A stretch of DNA of 64,000 nucleotides. It comes from Verrucomicrobiota bacterium. GTDB lineage: Bacteria > Verrucomicrobiota > Verrucomicrobiia > Opitutales > Opitutaceae. The notes under the pieces are model-generated. The model saw only the letters and a program-made list of their open reading frames with translations, made no database searches and was not told the origin of the DNA. The stretch is taken from the NCBI GenBank assembly GCA_016235555.1, contig JACRKC010000114.1, forward strand, positions 186,001-250,000. Direction: 5' to 3'. The position numbers and the translations under genes are program-made. Within the stretch, counting starts at the first letter, position 1; each line of letters starts with the position of its first letter. Of the stretch, positions 40,961 to 51,082 are shown one piece after another.

Positions 40961-43231
40961 ATGTTCCGAATGCTTCTTTCACCGCATTGGCGCGCCCGAT
41001 TGATCGCGATGGTGATAGCGGCGTGCTGGGTGGCGACTGCGTCAGCCTTCGCCCAAGCGTCGCCCTCCGGCTTGCCGGAGCGAAGACCGAACCGGCTCAT
41101 CCGCGAGAAATCGCCCTATCTCCTCCAGCACGCCTATAATCCGGTGGATTGGTTTCCGTGGGGTGAAGAGGCGTTTGCGAAAGCGCGCCGGGAAAACAAA
41201 CCGATCTTCCTCTCCATCGGTTATTCCACCTGTCATTGGTGCCATGTGATGGAGCGCGAGTCGTTCGAGAATGCGGAGGTCGCGCAATTCATGAACGGTC
41301 GTTTCGTCAGCATCAAAGTGGACCGCGAGGAACGCCCGGACCTCGACAAGGTTTACATGACCTTTGTGCAGGCGACGACAGGCGGCGGCGGCTGGCCGAT
41401 GACGCTGCTGCTGACGCCCGACCTCAAACCGTTTTTCGGCGGCACTTATTTTCCACCCGACGACCGATGGGGCCGCGCCGGCCTGAAATCGCTGCTCGCC
41501 AAAATCTCCGAGGCGTGGAAGGCCGATCGCGCCAGCATCGAGGCCCACGCCAGCGCGGCCGTGGTGGCGCTCCAAAAATATGGCAAGCCCGAAAAATCCT
41601 CCGGCCTGCCGGGGCCGGAGATTTTCGATGTCACCTACCACCAGATTGCCGCCGGTTTCGACTCGGCAAACGGCGGTTTCGGCCGGGCGCCGAAATTTCC
41701 CCGCCCGGTGACGTTGAATTTCCTGTTCTCCGCCTACGCCCGGGCGCCCGAATCCGACCAAGGCAAGCGCACCCTCGCGATGGCGTTGCTCACTCTGCGC
41801 AAAATGGCTGATGGCGGCATTCATGATCAGATCGGCGGCGGGTTTCACCGCTACGCCGTCGACGGCGTCTGGCACGTGCCGCATTTCGAGAAAATGCTCT
41901 ACGATCAGGCGCAGCTTGCGACGGCCTATCTCGCGGCGTTTCAGATCACGCACGAAACCTTTTTTGCGGACTCGGCACGCGATATCCTCGACTACGTCCG
42001 CCGCGACATGACTGATGGCAACGGGGGATTCCATTCCGCCGAGGATGCGGACAGCCGCATCGCGGCCGGCAAATCCGAGCGCGGCGAAGGCGCGTTCTAC
42101 GTCTGGACTCGCGATGAAATCGTCCTCTTGCTCGGCGGTGATCGCGCCAGAATTTTTGCGTTTCACTACGGGGTCGAAGCAGACGGGAACGCCGCGACCG
42201 ATCCGCAGGGCGAATTCGCGGGCAAAAACATTCTGTTCGTGCGTCACACCCTCGCCGAGACGGCGCGGAAGTTCGGGCTCAGCGAGGCCGACACCGCGCG
42301 CGCCCTGAGCGAGTGCCGCCCGGTTCTTTTTGCGGCCCGCAGCCGGCGCCCGCGCCCGAACCGCGACGACAAAATTATCACCGCGTGGAACGGCCTGATG
42401 ATTTCCGCATTCGCCCGCGCGGCGCAGGTGCTCGATGAGCCGCGGTATCTGGAGGCCGCGCGGCGGGCCGCAGAATTTTTGCGCGGCACGTCGGCTGGCG
42501 GCTCCGCGGATCGGCTTCACCGCAGCTATCGCGAGGGTGTGGGCGCGGCCGAGGGATTTGCCGACGATTACGCGTTTCTCGTGCAGGGTCTGCTCGATCT
42601 CTACGAAACCTCGTTCGAGGTGCGCTGGCTTGAGTGGGCGCAGCGGCTTCAAGCGACGCAGGACGCATTGTTCTGGGACGCAGCGGACGGAGGCTACTTC
42701 GGCACGACGGGGCGCGACGCCACGGTTCTGTTTCGCGACAAAGAAGACTACGACGGCGCCGAGCCCTCGCCGAATTCCGTCGCCGCGCAAAATTTGCTGC
42801 GCTTCGCGTTTCTCCTCGACCAAGCGCCCGCGCGCAAAAAAGCCGGGCAAATCCTCGCGGCGTTTTCGATCCGACTCGCCCGTGCGCCCTCGGCGCTGCC
42901 GCAAATGCTGGTGGCCGCGGACTGGTGGTGGGGTGCGCCAAAGCAGATCGTTATCGCCGGGCGCCTGAACACCGCCGACACACACGCCTTGCTCGCCGAA
43001 TTACAACGGCAGTTCGTGCCGAAGAAAGTCGTCGTGCTCGCGGATGGCGGCGAGGGCCAGCAGTTTTTCGCGCGCCAAGTGCCGTTCTTTCACGATCTCC
43101 CGGCGAACGACGGCCGGGCGACGGCCTACGTCTGCGAAAACTACGTCTGCCAGCTCCCGACCACGAGCACGGCGAAATTCGCCGAGCTGCTCGCCGCGAA
43201 AAAAACGACGGTTGACAAACCCGCAAGGTGA
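40961..43231 (+). CDS. DUF255 thioredoxin-domain protein (YyaL/SSP411 type)
   Basis: About 756 aa from ATG 40961 (an ATG at 40937 adds 8 residues). After a signal or anchor helix ([18 protein letters not shown]), the N-terminal thioredoxin-like domain has [32 protein letters not shown] and [11 protein letters not shown]. The rest is an alpha/alpha barrel like N-acylglucosamine epimerases ([32 protein letters not shown]). The family is widely conserved with unclear function. Export makes a periplasmic thiol role likely, coupled to the peroxiredoxin. Confidence 0.9.
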   Translation: MFRMLLSPHWRARLIAMVIAACWVATASAFAQASPSGLPERRPNRLIREKSPYLLQHAYNPVDWFPWGEEAFAKARRENKPIFLSIGYSTCHWCHVMERESFENAEVAQFMNGRFVSIKVDREERPDLDKVYMTFVQATTGGGGWPMTLLLTPDLKPFFGGTYFPPDDRWGRAGLKSLLAKISEAWKADRASIEAHASAAVVALQKYGKPEKSSGLPGPEIFDVTYHQIAAGFDSANGGFGRAPKFPRPVTLNFLFSAYARAPESDQGKRTLAMALLTLRKMADGGIHDQIGGGFHRYAVDGVWHVPHFEKMLYDQAQLATAYLAAFQITHETFFADSARDILDYVRRDMTDGNGGFHSAEDADSRIAAGKSERGEGAFYVWTRDEIVLLLGGDRARIFAFHYGVEADGNAATDPQGEFAGKNILFVRHTLAETARKFGLSEADTARALSECRPVLFAARSRRPRPNRDDKIITAWNGLMISAFARAAQVLDEPRYLEAARRAAEFLRGTSAGGSADRLHRSYREGVGAAEGFADDYAFLVQGLLDLYETSFEVRWLEWAQRLQATQDALFWDAADGGYFGTTGRDATVLFRDKEDYDGAEPSPNSVAAQNLLRFAFLLDQAPARKKAGQILAAFSIRLARAPSALPQMLVAADWWWGAPKQIVIAGRLNTADTHALLAELQRQFVPKKVVVLADGGEGQQFFARQVPFFHDLPANDGRATAYVCENYVCQLPTTSTAKFAELLAAKKTTVDKPAR

Positions 43232-43348
43232 GTGCTGGGGAACCGGTCGCGCGCAGATTCCAGGCGGCGCCTCGCCTCAGCATGCAACTCGCAGAGCACT
43301 ACGGCAACCGGACCAGCGCCCGTGTGGTTTGCAGGTGACGGCCGCGCA

Positions 43349-43678
43349 CTATTTCGCTGGCAGTGTCGAAACGTAGCTCCGCGAAACCTCCAGCCACCGC
43401 TTGAGTGAGACACGGGTGCGCAATGCCGGAGGCTCCACGAGCAGCCAACCCTTCATGCTTCGACCAGTGATGTCCATTTCCCGCACATACGGCTTGGCTA
43501 GGTGCTTCGGCCACTCGGTTGGATCGCAGCGGACGACCAGGCTGTCGTGCCAGATGCCCACGCACATCTTGCCGTGCAGCAGCCACGCGATCCCGCCGAA
43601 CATCCTCGTCGCGGCGAGACCGCGCCAGTCCTTTGTCACGGCCTCCACTCGGGAGACGAGCTTGGGATCGCTGTGCAT
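43349..43678 (-). CDS. TfoX N-terminal-domain protein
   Basis: A 109-aa single-domain protein: TRMFGGIAWLLHGKMCVGIW, LVVRCDPTEWPKHL and REMDITGRSMKGWLLVEP are the standard landmarks of the TfoX/Sxy N-terminal domain. Stand-alone copies are common and are not tied to competence. It follows the membrane protein at 43680 in a tight leftward pair, which suggests co-transcription from the HxlR-controlled promoter. Confidence 0.87.
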   Translation of the reverse strand: MHSDPKLVSRVEAVTKDWRGLAATRMFGGIAWLLHGKMCVGIWHDSLVVRCDPTEWPKHLAKPYVREMDITGRSMKGWLLVEPPALRTRVSLKRWLEVSRSYVSTLPAK

Positions 43679-43679
43679 G

Positions 43680-44090
43680 TCAGGCGGCCTTGGCGGGAAG
43701 CCGGCCAAAAACTAATCCGACGGCCGCCCCCGCGGCGACGAACTGCAGCAGGTGGAAAACTGCTTGCACGGCCAGGAAACCGCCGAGGCCCTTCACCTCG
43801 ATCTTCGCGGCGTTAGCGAGCGTGGAGACGCTGAACAGGAAAACGCCCATCAACAGGCCAAACTTGATGCCCTCCACGGCCGGCGCGCCGCCGCGATACC
43901 ACCGCGGGTAGAGCGCAGCCATCACCGCGCCCTGGACGATCATGGAGAGCAGACCCAGCGGAATGATGGGATCGGCGCGGTTGTAGATGCCGAAGCTGTG
44001 ATAGAGGTCCTTGAAGAGCACGAAGTGCCACGGCGCCGCGAGGGCGAAGGACACCACGACGTAGGCCAGAGCGGCGAGGACGGTCTTCAT
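43680..44090 (-). CDS. Hypothetical membrane protein of the HxlR-controlled operon, 136 aa
   Basis: Four predicted spans (ALAYVVVSFALAAPW, GLLSMIVQGAVMAALY, FGLLMGVFLFSVSTLA, LQFVAAGAAVGLVFG). It resembles the DUF1761-type small membrane proteins that often lie near HxlR regulators, though I cannot confirm the family. It diverges from the HxlR gene; two operator-like repeats lie just upstream. Confidence 0.7.
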   Translation of the reverse strand: MKTVLAALAYVVVSFALAAPWHFVLFKDLYHSFGIYNRADPIIPLGLLSMIVQGAVMAALYPRWYRGGAPAVEGIKFGLLMGVFLFSVSTLANAAKIEVKGLGGFLAVQAVFHLLQFVAAGAAVGLVFGRLPAKAA

Positions 44091-44104
44091 GGGTGGGGCG
44101 GGAT

Positions 44105-44160
44105 AACTTGTAAGATGCAAGTGAAGGCTGGCGCGTTTCACTTGCGATGTGCAAGTGAAA
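44105..44160. promoter_or_regulatory. Two palindromic operators for the HxlR regulator
   Basis: Site A is a perfect palindrome, TTTCACTTGC-N5-GCAAGTGAAA (44136-44160). Site B, AACTTG-N7-CAAGTGA (44105-44124), is a near copy of its core. The centres are about 34 bases apart, in the 86-base gap between the divergent membrane-protein and HxlR genes. HxlR winged-helix dimers bind such palindromes. Confidence 0.75.
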
Positions 44161-44176
44161 AAACGAGCGTCGGTTT

Positions 44177-44611
44177 GTGCCCCGCAATTCTTCGCGCCGC
44201 TCCGATTGCCCCATCGCCAACGCCCTTGAAGTGCTGGGCGACCGCTGGACGCTGCTCATTGTCCGCGACCTGGTGTTTCGCGGTTTTCGGGAATACGGCC
44301 AGTTTCTCGCGGCCGACGAGGGCATCTCGACCAACATTCTTTCCGAGCGGCTGGAGCGCCTGCGTTGCGCCGGCGTCGTCGTGCGCCTCGACCACCCGAC
44401 GGATGGGAAGAAATTTGTCTATCATCTGTCCGAAAAGGGCACGGACCTCATTCCGCTGCTTGTGGAGCTGGTGCTGTGGGGGGCGAAATACACGCCCAAC
44501 CACGCGGCGCCGGCAGAAGTCCTGCGCGAGATGAGGACGAATCCGGAGCGGATGATCGCGGGCCTGCGCGTGGCATTGCTCAAGGAACTCGCCGCGGTTT
44601 CGAAGCGTTAG
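44177..44611 (+). CDS. HxlR-family transcription regulator
   Basis: A 144-aa winged-helix protein with the family opening CPIANALEVLGDRWTLLIVRDLVFRGFREYGQF and LSERLERLRCAGVVVR. The conserved N-terminal Cys (Cys11) often senses oxidants or electrophiles. The frame starts with GTG at 44177, 17 bases after site A of the operator pair. It likely represses itself and the divergent membrane-protein/TfoX operon. Confidence 0.88.
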   Translation: MPRNSSRRSDCPIANALEVLGDRWTLLIVRDLVFRGFREYGQFLAADEGISTNILSERLERLRCAGVVVRLDHPTDGKKFVYHLSEKGTDLIPLLVELVLWGAKYTPNHAAPAEVLREMRTNPERMIAGLRVALLKELAAVSKR

Positions 44612-44620
44612 AGCGCGTCC

Positions 44621-45064
44621 TTACTTGGGCGTGAGTCGGCGGCCCAGGGCGGCGGCGATCACGGGCGTCGGCGCGAGGCGCAGCGCGGCTTCGCGGTGTC
44701 GCTCGGCCAGCTGCGTGTGGCCACACCGGCGTTGCAGGTCGGCGAGCGTCGCCGCCCACAAGTTGGAGCCGGCGAGCCAGGCCGGCGGCAGGAAACCTTC
44801 GAGGACGGCAAGCCCGGCGGCCGGCCCCTGCCACTCGGCCACGGCGATGGCCCGGTTGAGACGATGGATCGCGGACGGCTCGAATTGTTCAAGCAGCGCG
44901 TAGCACTCCGCGCCGCGCTGCCAGTGTGTTTCGCCGAACGAGGGCGCGCGACAATGTTCGGCGGCAATCGCGGCCTCGGCGTGATACTGGGAAAACGAAT
45001 CGCCCTCGGCCGAGCGGGCAAGCCATTGAAGCCCGAGGGCGATCCGCTCCCGATCCCAGCGGGA
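44621..45064 (-). pseudogene. C-terminal remnant of a DUF6596-type sigma factor
   Basis: The leftward frame from about 45060 encodes SRWDRERIALGLQWLARSAEG, AEAAIAAEHCRAPSFGETHW and SAIHRLNRAIAVAEWQGPAAG, the C-terminal half of ECF sigma proteins with a DUF6596 domain (usually over 400 aa). The whole sigma-70 part, about 240 residues, is absent. Upstream the frame continues a little as unrelated low-quality sequence. The break lies at the left side of the AbiE region, so an insertion or deletion probably destroyed it. Confidence 0.65.
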
Positions 45065-45542
45065 TTCCGTGTGCCGTGTCGCTCGTTGTCCGTGTCGCCG
45101 AGCTCCTATCGATCCGGCTAGCAAACGAACGATTATGCATCCGGCGCTCAGAAGATCATTTCGCCCTTTCGGAGGCACCACGTTTCCATCGTAACATCAG
45201 ACGTCCACGCGAACGCACCGGCGGATATCGGCTTGCGGCGGGGTATGTGTGGACGCACGGAGGAGCGAGCGCGCAATGGTTGGCGTGCGGTGTCTGGCCG
45301 CGCGTGGGTCTTCTGGGCCGCAGCCTAGTTTCGATTCTGCGCCCCTGCGGCGCCGTCAAGAGCTTCCTCGCTGCGCTGCGGTTCCTCTTGACCGCGCCTC
45401 CGGGGCGGAGGACCACGTGGCGACTGAGGCGCGCCGTGGAGCATCAACCCGAAGGTGGTAGCGGGGCATTCTGGTGTTAGGGGCTACGGTAATCTTGTTG
45501 CTAATCATCGGTAGTTACACATATCTCCCGAGTTATTAGAAC
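45065..45542. other. Spacer before the AbiE pair
   Basis: No credible gene. The region around 45280-45430 is GC-rich with simple 'cgctgcgctgcgg' texture similar to 7530-7630. Near 45490-45540 it becomes AT-rich, with TTGTTG at 45495 and ACATAT about 18 bases later as a plausible promoter for abiEi. Confidence 0.4.
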
Positions 45543-46142
45543 ATGGCCACCAAGGCACAAACCATCGAACGCCTCGTCCGAAAGCACGGAAACATTCGTG
45601 TTCGCGATCTCACACGACAGGGGCTGTCGAGCGTCTATCTCGGCCGGCTCGTGCAGCAAGGGCGCCTCGTGCGACGCGCGCGAGGCGTCTATGCGCCAGC
45701 TCGGCAAGAAATCAGCCGCACCCACGAATGGGAACTCGCGTGTCTGCGACTGCCCAACGGCGTGCTGTGTCTGCTCTCGGCACTGGTCTATCACGGCATT
45801 GGCACGCAGAACCCCGCGGAAGTCTGGATGGCTATTGACGTGAAGGCATGGCGGCCTCGCGTGGATTACCCCCGGATGCGCATCGTTCGTTTTTCCGGTC
45901 CTGCGCTTTCCCGTGGAATCATGACCGTGAGCGCCGGCCGCGCCACCCTGCGGGTTTACGATCCGGCCAAGACCGTCGCGGACTGCTTCAAGTATCGCAA
46001 CAAGATCGGACTGGAAGTCGCGGTCGAGGCGCTTCGTGAAGGTTGGCGGTCCAAGAAGTTCAGCCTCGAACAACTCGCCGAAGCCGCCCGCATTTGCCGC
46101 GTGCGCAAGATCATCCAGCCTTACCTCGAAATGCTCGCATGA
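45543..46142 (+). CDS. abiEi: AbiEi-type antitoxin (type IV toxin-antitoxin)
   Basis: A 199-aa protein with an N-terminal winged helix (RDLTRQGLSSVYLGRLVQQG, residues about 21-40) and the AbiEi_4-type body: VLCLLSALVYHGIGTQNP, TLRVYDPAKTVADCFKYRNK. It represses its own operon and blocks AbiEii without direct contact. Its stop overlaps the abiEii start (ATGA). Family-typical length and complete. Confidence 0.93.
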   Translation: MATKAQTIERLVRKHGNIRVRDLTRQGLSSVYLGRLVQQGRLVRRARGVYAPARQEISRTHEWELACLRLPNGVLCLLSALVYHGIGTQNPAEVWMAIDVKAWRPRVDYPRMRIVRFSGPALSRGIMTVSAGRATLRVYDPAKTVADCFKYRNKIGLEVAVEALREGWRSKKFSLEQLAEAARICRVRKIIQPYLEMLA

Positions 46143-47041
46143 CCGCGCCCAAGAATCTGCCCGCCTCTGTCAAAGCCCGACTGCTCGCCCTGGCTGAAAA
46201 GCGTGGCGAGTCATTCAATCTCTTGGTGGTGCGTTTCGGCATCGAGCGGCTGCTTTATCGTCTCAGTCAATCGCGGCACGCCGACCGGTTTCTCCTCAAG
46301 GGCGCCATGCTGTTCGCTCTCTGGGACGAGAAGGCTCCCCGCCCAACGCAAGACGTCGATCTTCTCGCGTTCGGGCCGACTGAGCTGAAAGACATGGAGG
46401 CCACGTTCCGGGAGATCGTGGAAACGCCCGTGCCCGCTGACGGGCTCGTCTTCAAGGCCGATTCCATACGGGCGGAGAACATCCGCGAGGCGGATGCCTA
46501 TGGCGGTGTCCGAGTGCGATTGCTCGCCATGCTCGGCAAGGGCGAGCTGCCGCTCCAAGTCGATCTCGGCACTGGTGATGTCGTGACGCCAGCGGCCGAC
46601 AAGAGCGTTTTCCCGGCGCTCCTCGATTTTCCGGCTCCGCATATCCGTTCATATCCCATCTACACGGTCGTGGCGGAGAAATTCGAGGCGATGGTCAAAC
46701 TCGGGATCACCAACAGCCGGATGAAGGACTTTTACGACGTGTGGTTTCTTTCCCGGCGTTTCGATTTCGGTGGGGCGACCCTGCACAAGGCAATTCACGC
46801 CACCTTTGCACGTCGCCAGACCGCGCTCGGCCCCCAAATGCCTTATCCTTTGACCGACGGCTTCGCCAACGAGGCTGCAAAGCAAACCCAATGGGCCGCC
46901 TTTCTTCGCCGCAATGGATTGACCGGCTCGCCACCCAAATTCGCCGACGTGATCGTGGTGCTTCGTGAATTCGTCGGGCCAGCGCTTCAGCCGAATATCG
47001 GTGTGCAGAAATGGCATCGAGGTGAAGGATGGCTGAAATGA
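46139..47041 (+). CDS. abiEii: AbiEii-type nucleotidyltransferase toxin
   Basis: A 300-aa minimal nucleotidyltransferase: FLLKGAMLFALW, then the active site RPTQDVDLLAFG with paired aspartates, VVAEKFEAMVKLGITNSRMKDFYD as motif III/IV (KDxxD). AbiEii halts growth, classically on phage infection, by modifying tRNA 3' ends. All motifs are intact. The ATG is set by the ATGA overlap with abiEi. Confidence 0.93.
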   Translation: MTAPKNLPASVKARLLALAEKRGESFNLLVVRFGIERLLYRLSQSRHADRFLLKGAMLFALWDEKAPRPTQDVDLLAFGPTELKDMEATFREIVETPVPADGLVFKADSIRAENIREADAYGGVRVRLLAMLGKGELPLQVDLGTGDVVTPAADKSVFPALLDFPAPHIRSYPIYTVVAEKFEAMVKLGITNSRMKDFYDVWFLSRRFDFGGATLHKAIHATFARRQTALGPQMPYPLTDGFANEAAKQTQWAAFLRRNGLTGSPPKFADVIVVLREFVGPALQPNIGVQKWHRGEGWLK

Positions 47042-47238
47042 TCGGCAGCCATGAATCTAGTATTCCGATACCCGTATGTGTCATGATTTCGGCCAAAAAC
47101 ATTTGCCACGGATTTGCCAGCAAACGTGGTTTTGGCTTCACTTCGTCGCTTTTTCGTGCATCCTATTTCCTGTTCTAACTCACTACTAAACAACTTAAAG
47201 CACGATCGGCGAAGCTTTTCTGTTGTTGGGCAGCCGGC

Positions 47239-47263
47239 GGTTCGATTCCCCGTGGGGGCGCCA
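47239..47263 (+). other. tRNA-Glu 3' end fragment (putative att site)
   Basis: GGTTCGATTCCCCGTGGGGG followed by CGCCA has the T-loop TTCGATT, a 3' acceptor strand TGGGGGC, discriminator G and encoded CCA, as in bacterial tRNA-Glu. The T-stem 5' half upstream does not pair properly and no anticodon arm is present, so this is not a gene. Islands that integrate in tRNA genes leave exactly such a duplicated 3' end. Confidence 0.6.
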
Positions 47264-47743
47264 CTTTCAAACCGCTACTCTGCAAAGAGTCGCGGGTTTT
47301 CGTTGGCCGAAAAACGGCCCGAACTCACACCAGGCACCGATTAGTCAGGGTGGTTCGAGTGGTCACCCGCCGAACCGCAGCCGAGGCCATCGGCACGTGC
47401 GCCAAGTAGGTTTCCTTGCGTTGGCGCCAATCCGATTTCGGCGTCTCGTCTGAGTCGGTGCAACCTTCGACCATCTCGGCAACTTTGCGGCCGAAGCGCA
47501 GCCGGATATTTGGGTATCGGAGCGTCAGATATCGGGGTCTGACGAAGAACGGGCATCAGCTCCACACTCTCGTTGGTTTGGCCAACTCGCCATTGCGGCG
47601 CGAGCGCGGCGCCACCAGGCACCGCGCCACGCTCCGATTTCCTCCGCCGCCGATGCCCGCGGCCACTGCTCGCCCGAAAACCGCCGACTTGGCTTTGTTC
47701 AGTGCCTCCTCGGCCAACGATGCAGTTGAATCTCGCGAAACGT

Positions 47744-47815
47744 CGTAGCAGCCGAGGTTACGAGGCTGGTGGACGCGGCGCACTCCGCTCCAGCCTCCTC
47801 ACCTCGGTTGCTACG
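47744..47815. repeat. Long imperfect palindrome (REP-like)
   Basis: Two 26-base arms (47744-47769 and 47790-47815) match in 22 of 26 positions when one is reversed and complemented; both begin or end with CGTAGCA/TGCTACG. They flank a 20-base loop. It lies just after phoB's stop and could act as a terminator for the operon or a REP-type mobile palindrome. A similar GTAGCGG palindrome occurs at 57097. Confidence 0.7.
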
Positions 47816-47829
47816 GTTGGGCGGCCGGC

Positions 47830-48519
47830 TCAGGACACTTCGGCCGTGAAGCGGTAACCTACCCCGCGGATCGTCTCCAAAAACCGGGCGGCGTCACCGA
47901 TCTTTTCGCGCAGCCGGCGCATGTGGGTGTCGACCGTGCGGCTGTCGATCGGGTTTTCGTAACCCCACACGTCCTGCAGGAGCCGCTCGCGCGTCTGCAC
48001 GCGCCCGCGGCGGCGGGCCAGCAGTTCGAGCAATTTGAATTCCGTGGCCGTCAGCTCCACCGCGGTCCCCGCCACGGTCACGCGATGCTGCGGCACGTCG
48101 ATTTCGAGCTCCGCGAAGCGCAGCTGCGCCAGCGGTTCCTCGGCGGCCTTCGCGCGCGCGAGCAGTTTCTTGATGCGCAGGACGAGTTCGCGCGGACTGA
48201 ACGGCTTCGTCACGTAGTCGTCCGCGCCCAACTCCAATCCCAGCACGCGGTCCATCTCCGCCGCCCGCGCGGTCAGCATGATGATCGGCGTCGCGGCTGT
48301 GACCGGGTCGCGCCGAAGAATTTTGCACACCTCCAGTCCGTCAATCTCCGGGAGCATCAGATCGAGCACGATGAGCGCCGGGCGCTCATCCCGCGCGACC
48401 GCGATCGCGCGGCCGCCGTCCTTGGCGAAGATGGGCGCGTAGCCGGACTCCTTCAGCTTGAAGCCGAGCACCTCGAGCGCATCGGGCTCGTCGTCGACCA
48501 CGAGAATCTTTGGTTTCAT
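47830..48519 (-). CDS. phoB: PhoB-type response regulator
   Basis: A 229-aa OmpR/PhoB regulator: receiver domain with ILVVDDEPDALE, phospho-acceptor Asp in LIVLDLMLPEIDG (about Asp53), LTARAAEMDRVLGLELGADDYVTKPF, and a C-terminal winged helix (ELTATEFKLLELLARRRGRV, WGYENPIDSRTVDTHMRRLREKIG). It is the last gene of the phosphate operon. No phoR kinase is adjacent, so its partner is elsewhere. It would switch on this operon when phosphate is low. Confidence 0.92.
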   Translation of the reverse strand: MKPKILVVDDEPDALEVLGFKLKESGYAPIFAKDGGRAIAVARDERPALIVLDLMLPEIDGLEVCKILRRDPVTAATPIIMLTARAAEMDRVLGLELGADDYVTKPFSPRELVLRIKKLLARAKAAEEPLAQLRFAELEIDVPQHRVTVAGTAVELTATEFKLLELLARRRGRVQTRERLLQDVWGYENPIDSRTVDTHMRRLREKIGDAARFLETIRGVGYRFTAEVS

Positions 48520-49175
48520 GCTGTCTTCTGACTCGAATGCCGGATGTCCTTCGCTTCGTAAAGATAAACGACTTCCTCCGCGATGTTGGTTGCATGGTCC
48601 GCGATGCGCTCGAGGCTCTTGGAGATCACCATGAGGTGCAGGCAGCGCGTGATGGTCGTCGGACGCTCGACCATGTAGCTGGAGAGTTCGCGGTGAAGCT
48701 GCCGGTTCAACTGATCGACGTCGGAGTCGCGCGGAATGACCGCGCGGGCGCGATCCGGCTCGCGGTTGATGAAGGCCGTGAGGCCGTCGCGCAGCATCTC
48801 CAGCGACATGGCCGACATGCGCGGCAGGTCGACATACGGCTTGAGCTGGGGCTCGGTGTTGAGGTCGATGGCCCGGCGGGCGATCGTCACCGCCTCGTCC
48901 CCCACCCGCTCCAGGTTTTGGGAAATCTTCATCGCGACCGTGGTCAGGCGGAGATCGGTGGCGAGCGGTGCTTTCGTGAGGATATGCAGCGCCGTGTCGT
49001 CGATCTCGATCTCGTATTGATCAAGGATGTTATCATCCTCCTGCACCTGGCGGGCGAGTGCGTCGTCGCGTTCGACGAGCGCGCGCATCGCGCGCGCCAC
49101 GGCGGTCTCGGCGTGGCTCGCCATCGCCAGCAGGCTGTCTTTCAGGCGGGTCATTTCCTCGGCGTAATGGGTCAT
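48516..49175 (-). CDS. phoU: PhoU phosphate-signalling regulator
   Basis: A 219-aa two-repeat helical protein with each repeat's metal motif (EDDNILDQYEIEIDDTAL and DSDVDQLNRQLHRELSSY) and RVGDEAVTIARRAIDL / RIADHATNIAEEVVYL. PhoU dampens kinase activity when phosphate is plentiful and limits Pst uptake. Its stop overlaps phoB's start (ATGA). Confidence 0.95.
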   Translation of the reverse strand: MTHYAEEMTRLKDSLLAMASHAETAVARAMRALVERDDALARQVQEDDNILDQYEIEIDDTALHILTKAPLATDLRLTTVAMKISQNLERVGDEAVTIARRAIDLNTEPQLKPYVDLPRMSAMSLEMLRDGLTAFINREPDRARAVIPRDSDVDQLNRQLHRELSSYMVERPTTITRCLHLMVISKSLERIADHATNIAEEVVYLYEAKDIRHSSQKTA

Positions 49176-49235
49176 CTCTGAAGTGGGTCTTGGAGTTGGG
49201 GTCCAGGGTCCGGGATCTCGGACTTTGGGGCCGGG

Positions 49236-50038
49236 TCAGCCGAACCGGCCGGAGACGTAGGCTTCGGTCTGGGGATTGGCGGGCTTGGTGAAGATGTCAC
49301 GGGTGTCGGCGTATTCGATCAGGCGACCAAGGTAGAAAAACGCGGTCTGGTCCGAGCAACGCGCGGCCTGCTGCATGTTGTGCGTCACGATCACGATCGT
49401 GAACCTCGCGCGCAACTCCTGGATGAGTTCCTCGATCTTGGCGGTGGCCACGGGATCGAGCGCGGAACACGGCTCGTCCATCAGGATGACCTCCGGCTCG
49501 ACGGCGATCGCGCGGGCGATGCAGAGGCGCTGTTGCTGGCCGCCCGACAGCCCGAGGCCGCTCGTGTGGAGGCGATCCTTGACCTCCTCCCACAGCGCGG
49601 CGCCACGGAGGGACTTCTCCACGATCTCATCGAGCCGCGCTTTGTCCTTCAGACCCTGCAACCGCAGCCCGTAGGTGATGTTTTCGTAGATCGACTTCGG
49701 AAACGGGTTCGACTTCTGGAAGACCATGCCGATCCGCTTGCGCAGTTCGATCACATCGACGTCGGGCCGGTGGATGTCGACGCCACGGATCGTGATCGTG
49801 CCGCGGCCGACGCGCGTGCCGTCGATCAGGTCGTTCATGCGGTTGAGGCAGCGCAGCAGCGTGGATTTGCCGCAGCCGGACGGGCCGATGAAGGCCGTGA
49901 CTTTCTTCGCCTCGATCCCGAGGGTGATGTCATGCAGCGCCTGCGTGGCCCCGTAGTAGAAGTCGACGTGATCGATTGCGATCAGGGCGTCCGCGCGGCG
50001 CGGACCCGGGAGCGCGGAGACGGGAGGTTCAAGGGTGC

Positions 50039-50045
<7 letters not shown>
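49236..50045 (-). CDS. pstB: PstB phosphate ABC transporter ATPase
   Basis: A 269-aa ABC ATPase: Walker [10 protein letters not shown], signature [16 protein letters not shown], Walker [14 protein letters not shown] and H-loop [13 protein letters not shown]. The order and ends match PstB. ATG 50045 overlaps the pstA stop by 7 bases. Confidence 0.96.
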
Positions 50046-51079
<1,034 letters not shown>

Positions 51080-51082
51080 GGC

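Larger units (their letters stand above)
45065..47263. mobile_element. Putative genomic island carrying AbiE, ending at a tRNA-Glu-like fragment
   Basis: Left is a sigma gene cut to its C-terminal part; right is a short sequence equal to a tRNA 3' end including CCA. Between them lie an AbiEi/AbiEii defence pair and otherwise gene-free, AT-richer DNA. No integrase is in the interval. This may be a small island, or only the right end of a much larger element. Confidence 0.35.
47042..47829. other. Gene-free stretch with tRNA-Glu fragment and a palindrome
   Basis: Contains the tRNA-like 3' end at 47239-47263 and the long inverted repeat at 47744-47815. The sequence between reads like decayed or foreign DNA; no frame has coding character. 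PhoB ends at its right edge. Confidence 0.45.

Noticed and set aside
41042-42985. Long leftward open frame (647 codons) opposite the DUF255 gene
   Set aside because: It is the antisense shadow of a well-conserved protein with intact motifs; such shadows are common in GC-rich DNA.
45249-45480. Short frames before abiEi
   Set aside because: Low-complexity Arg/Ala peptides in GC-rich texture with no start signals.
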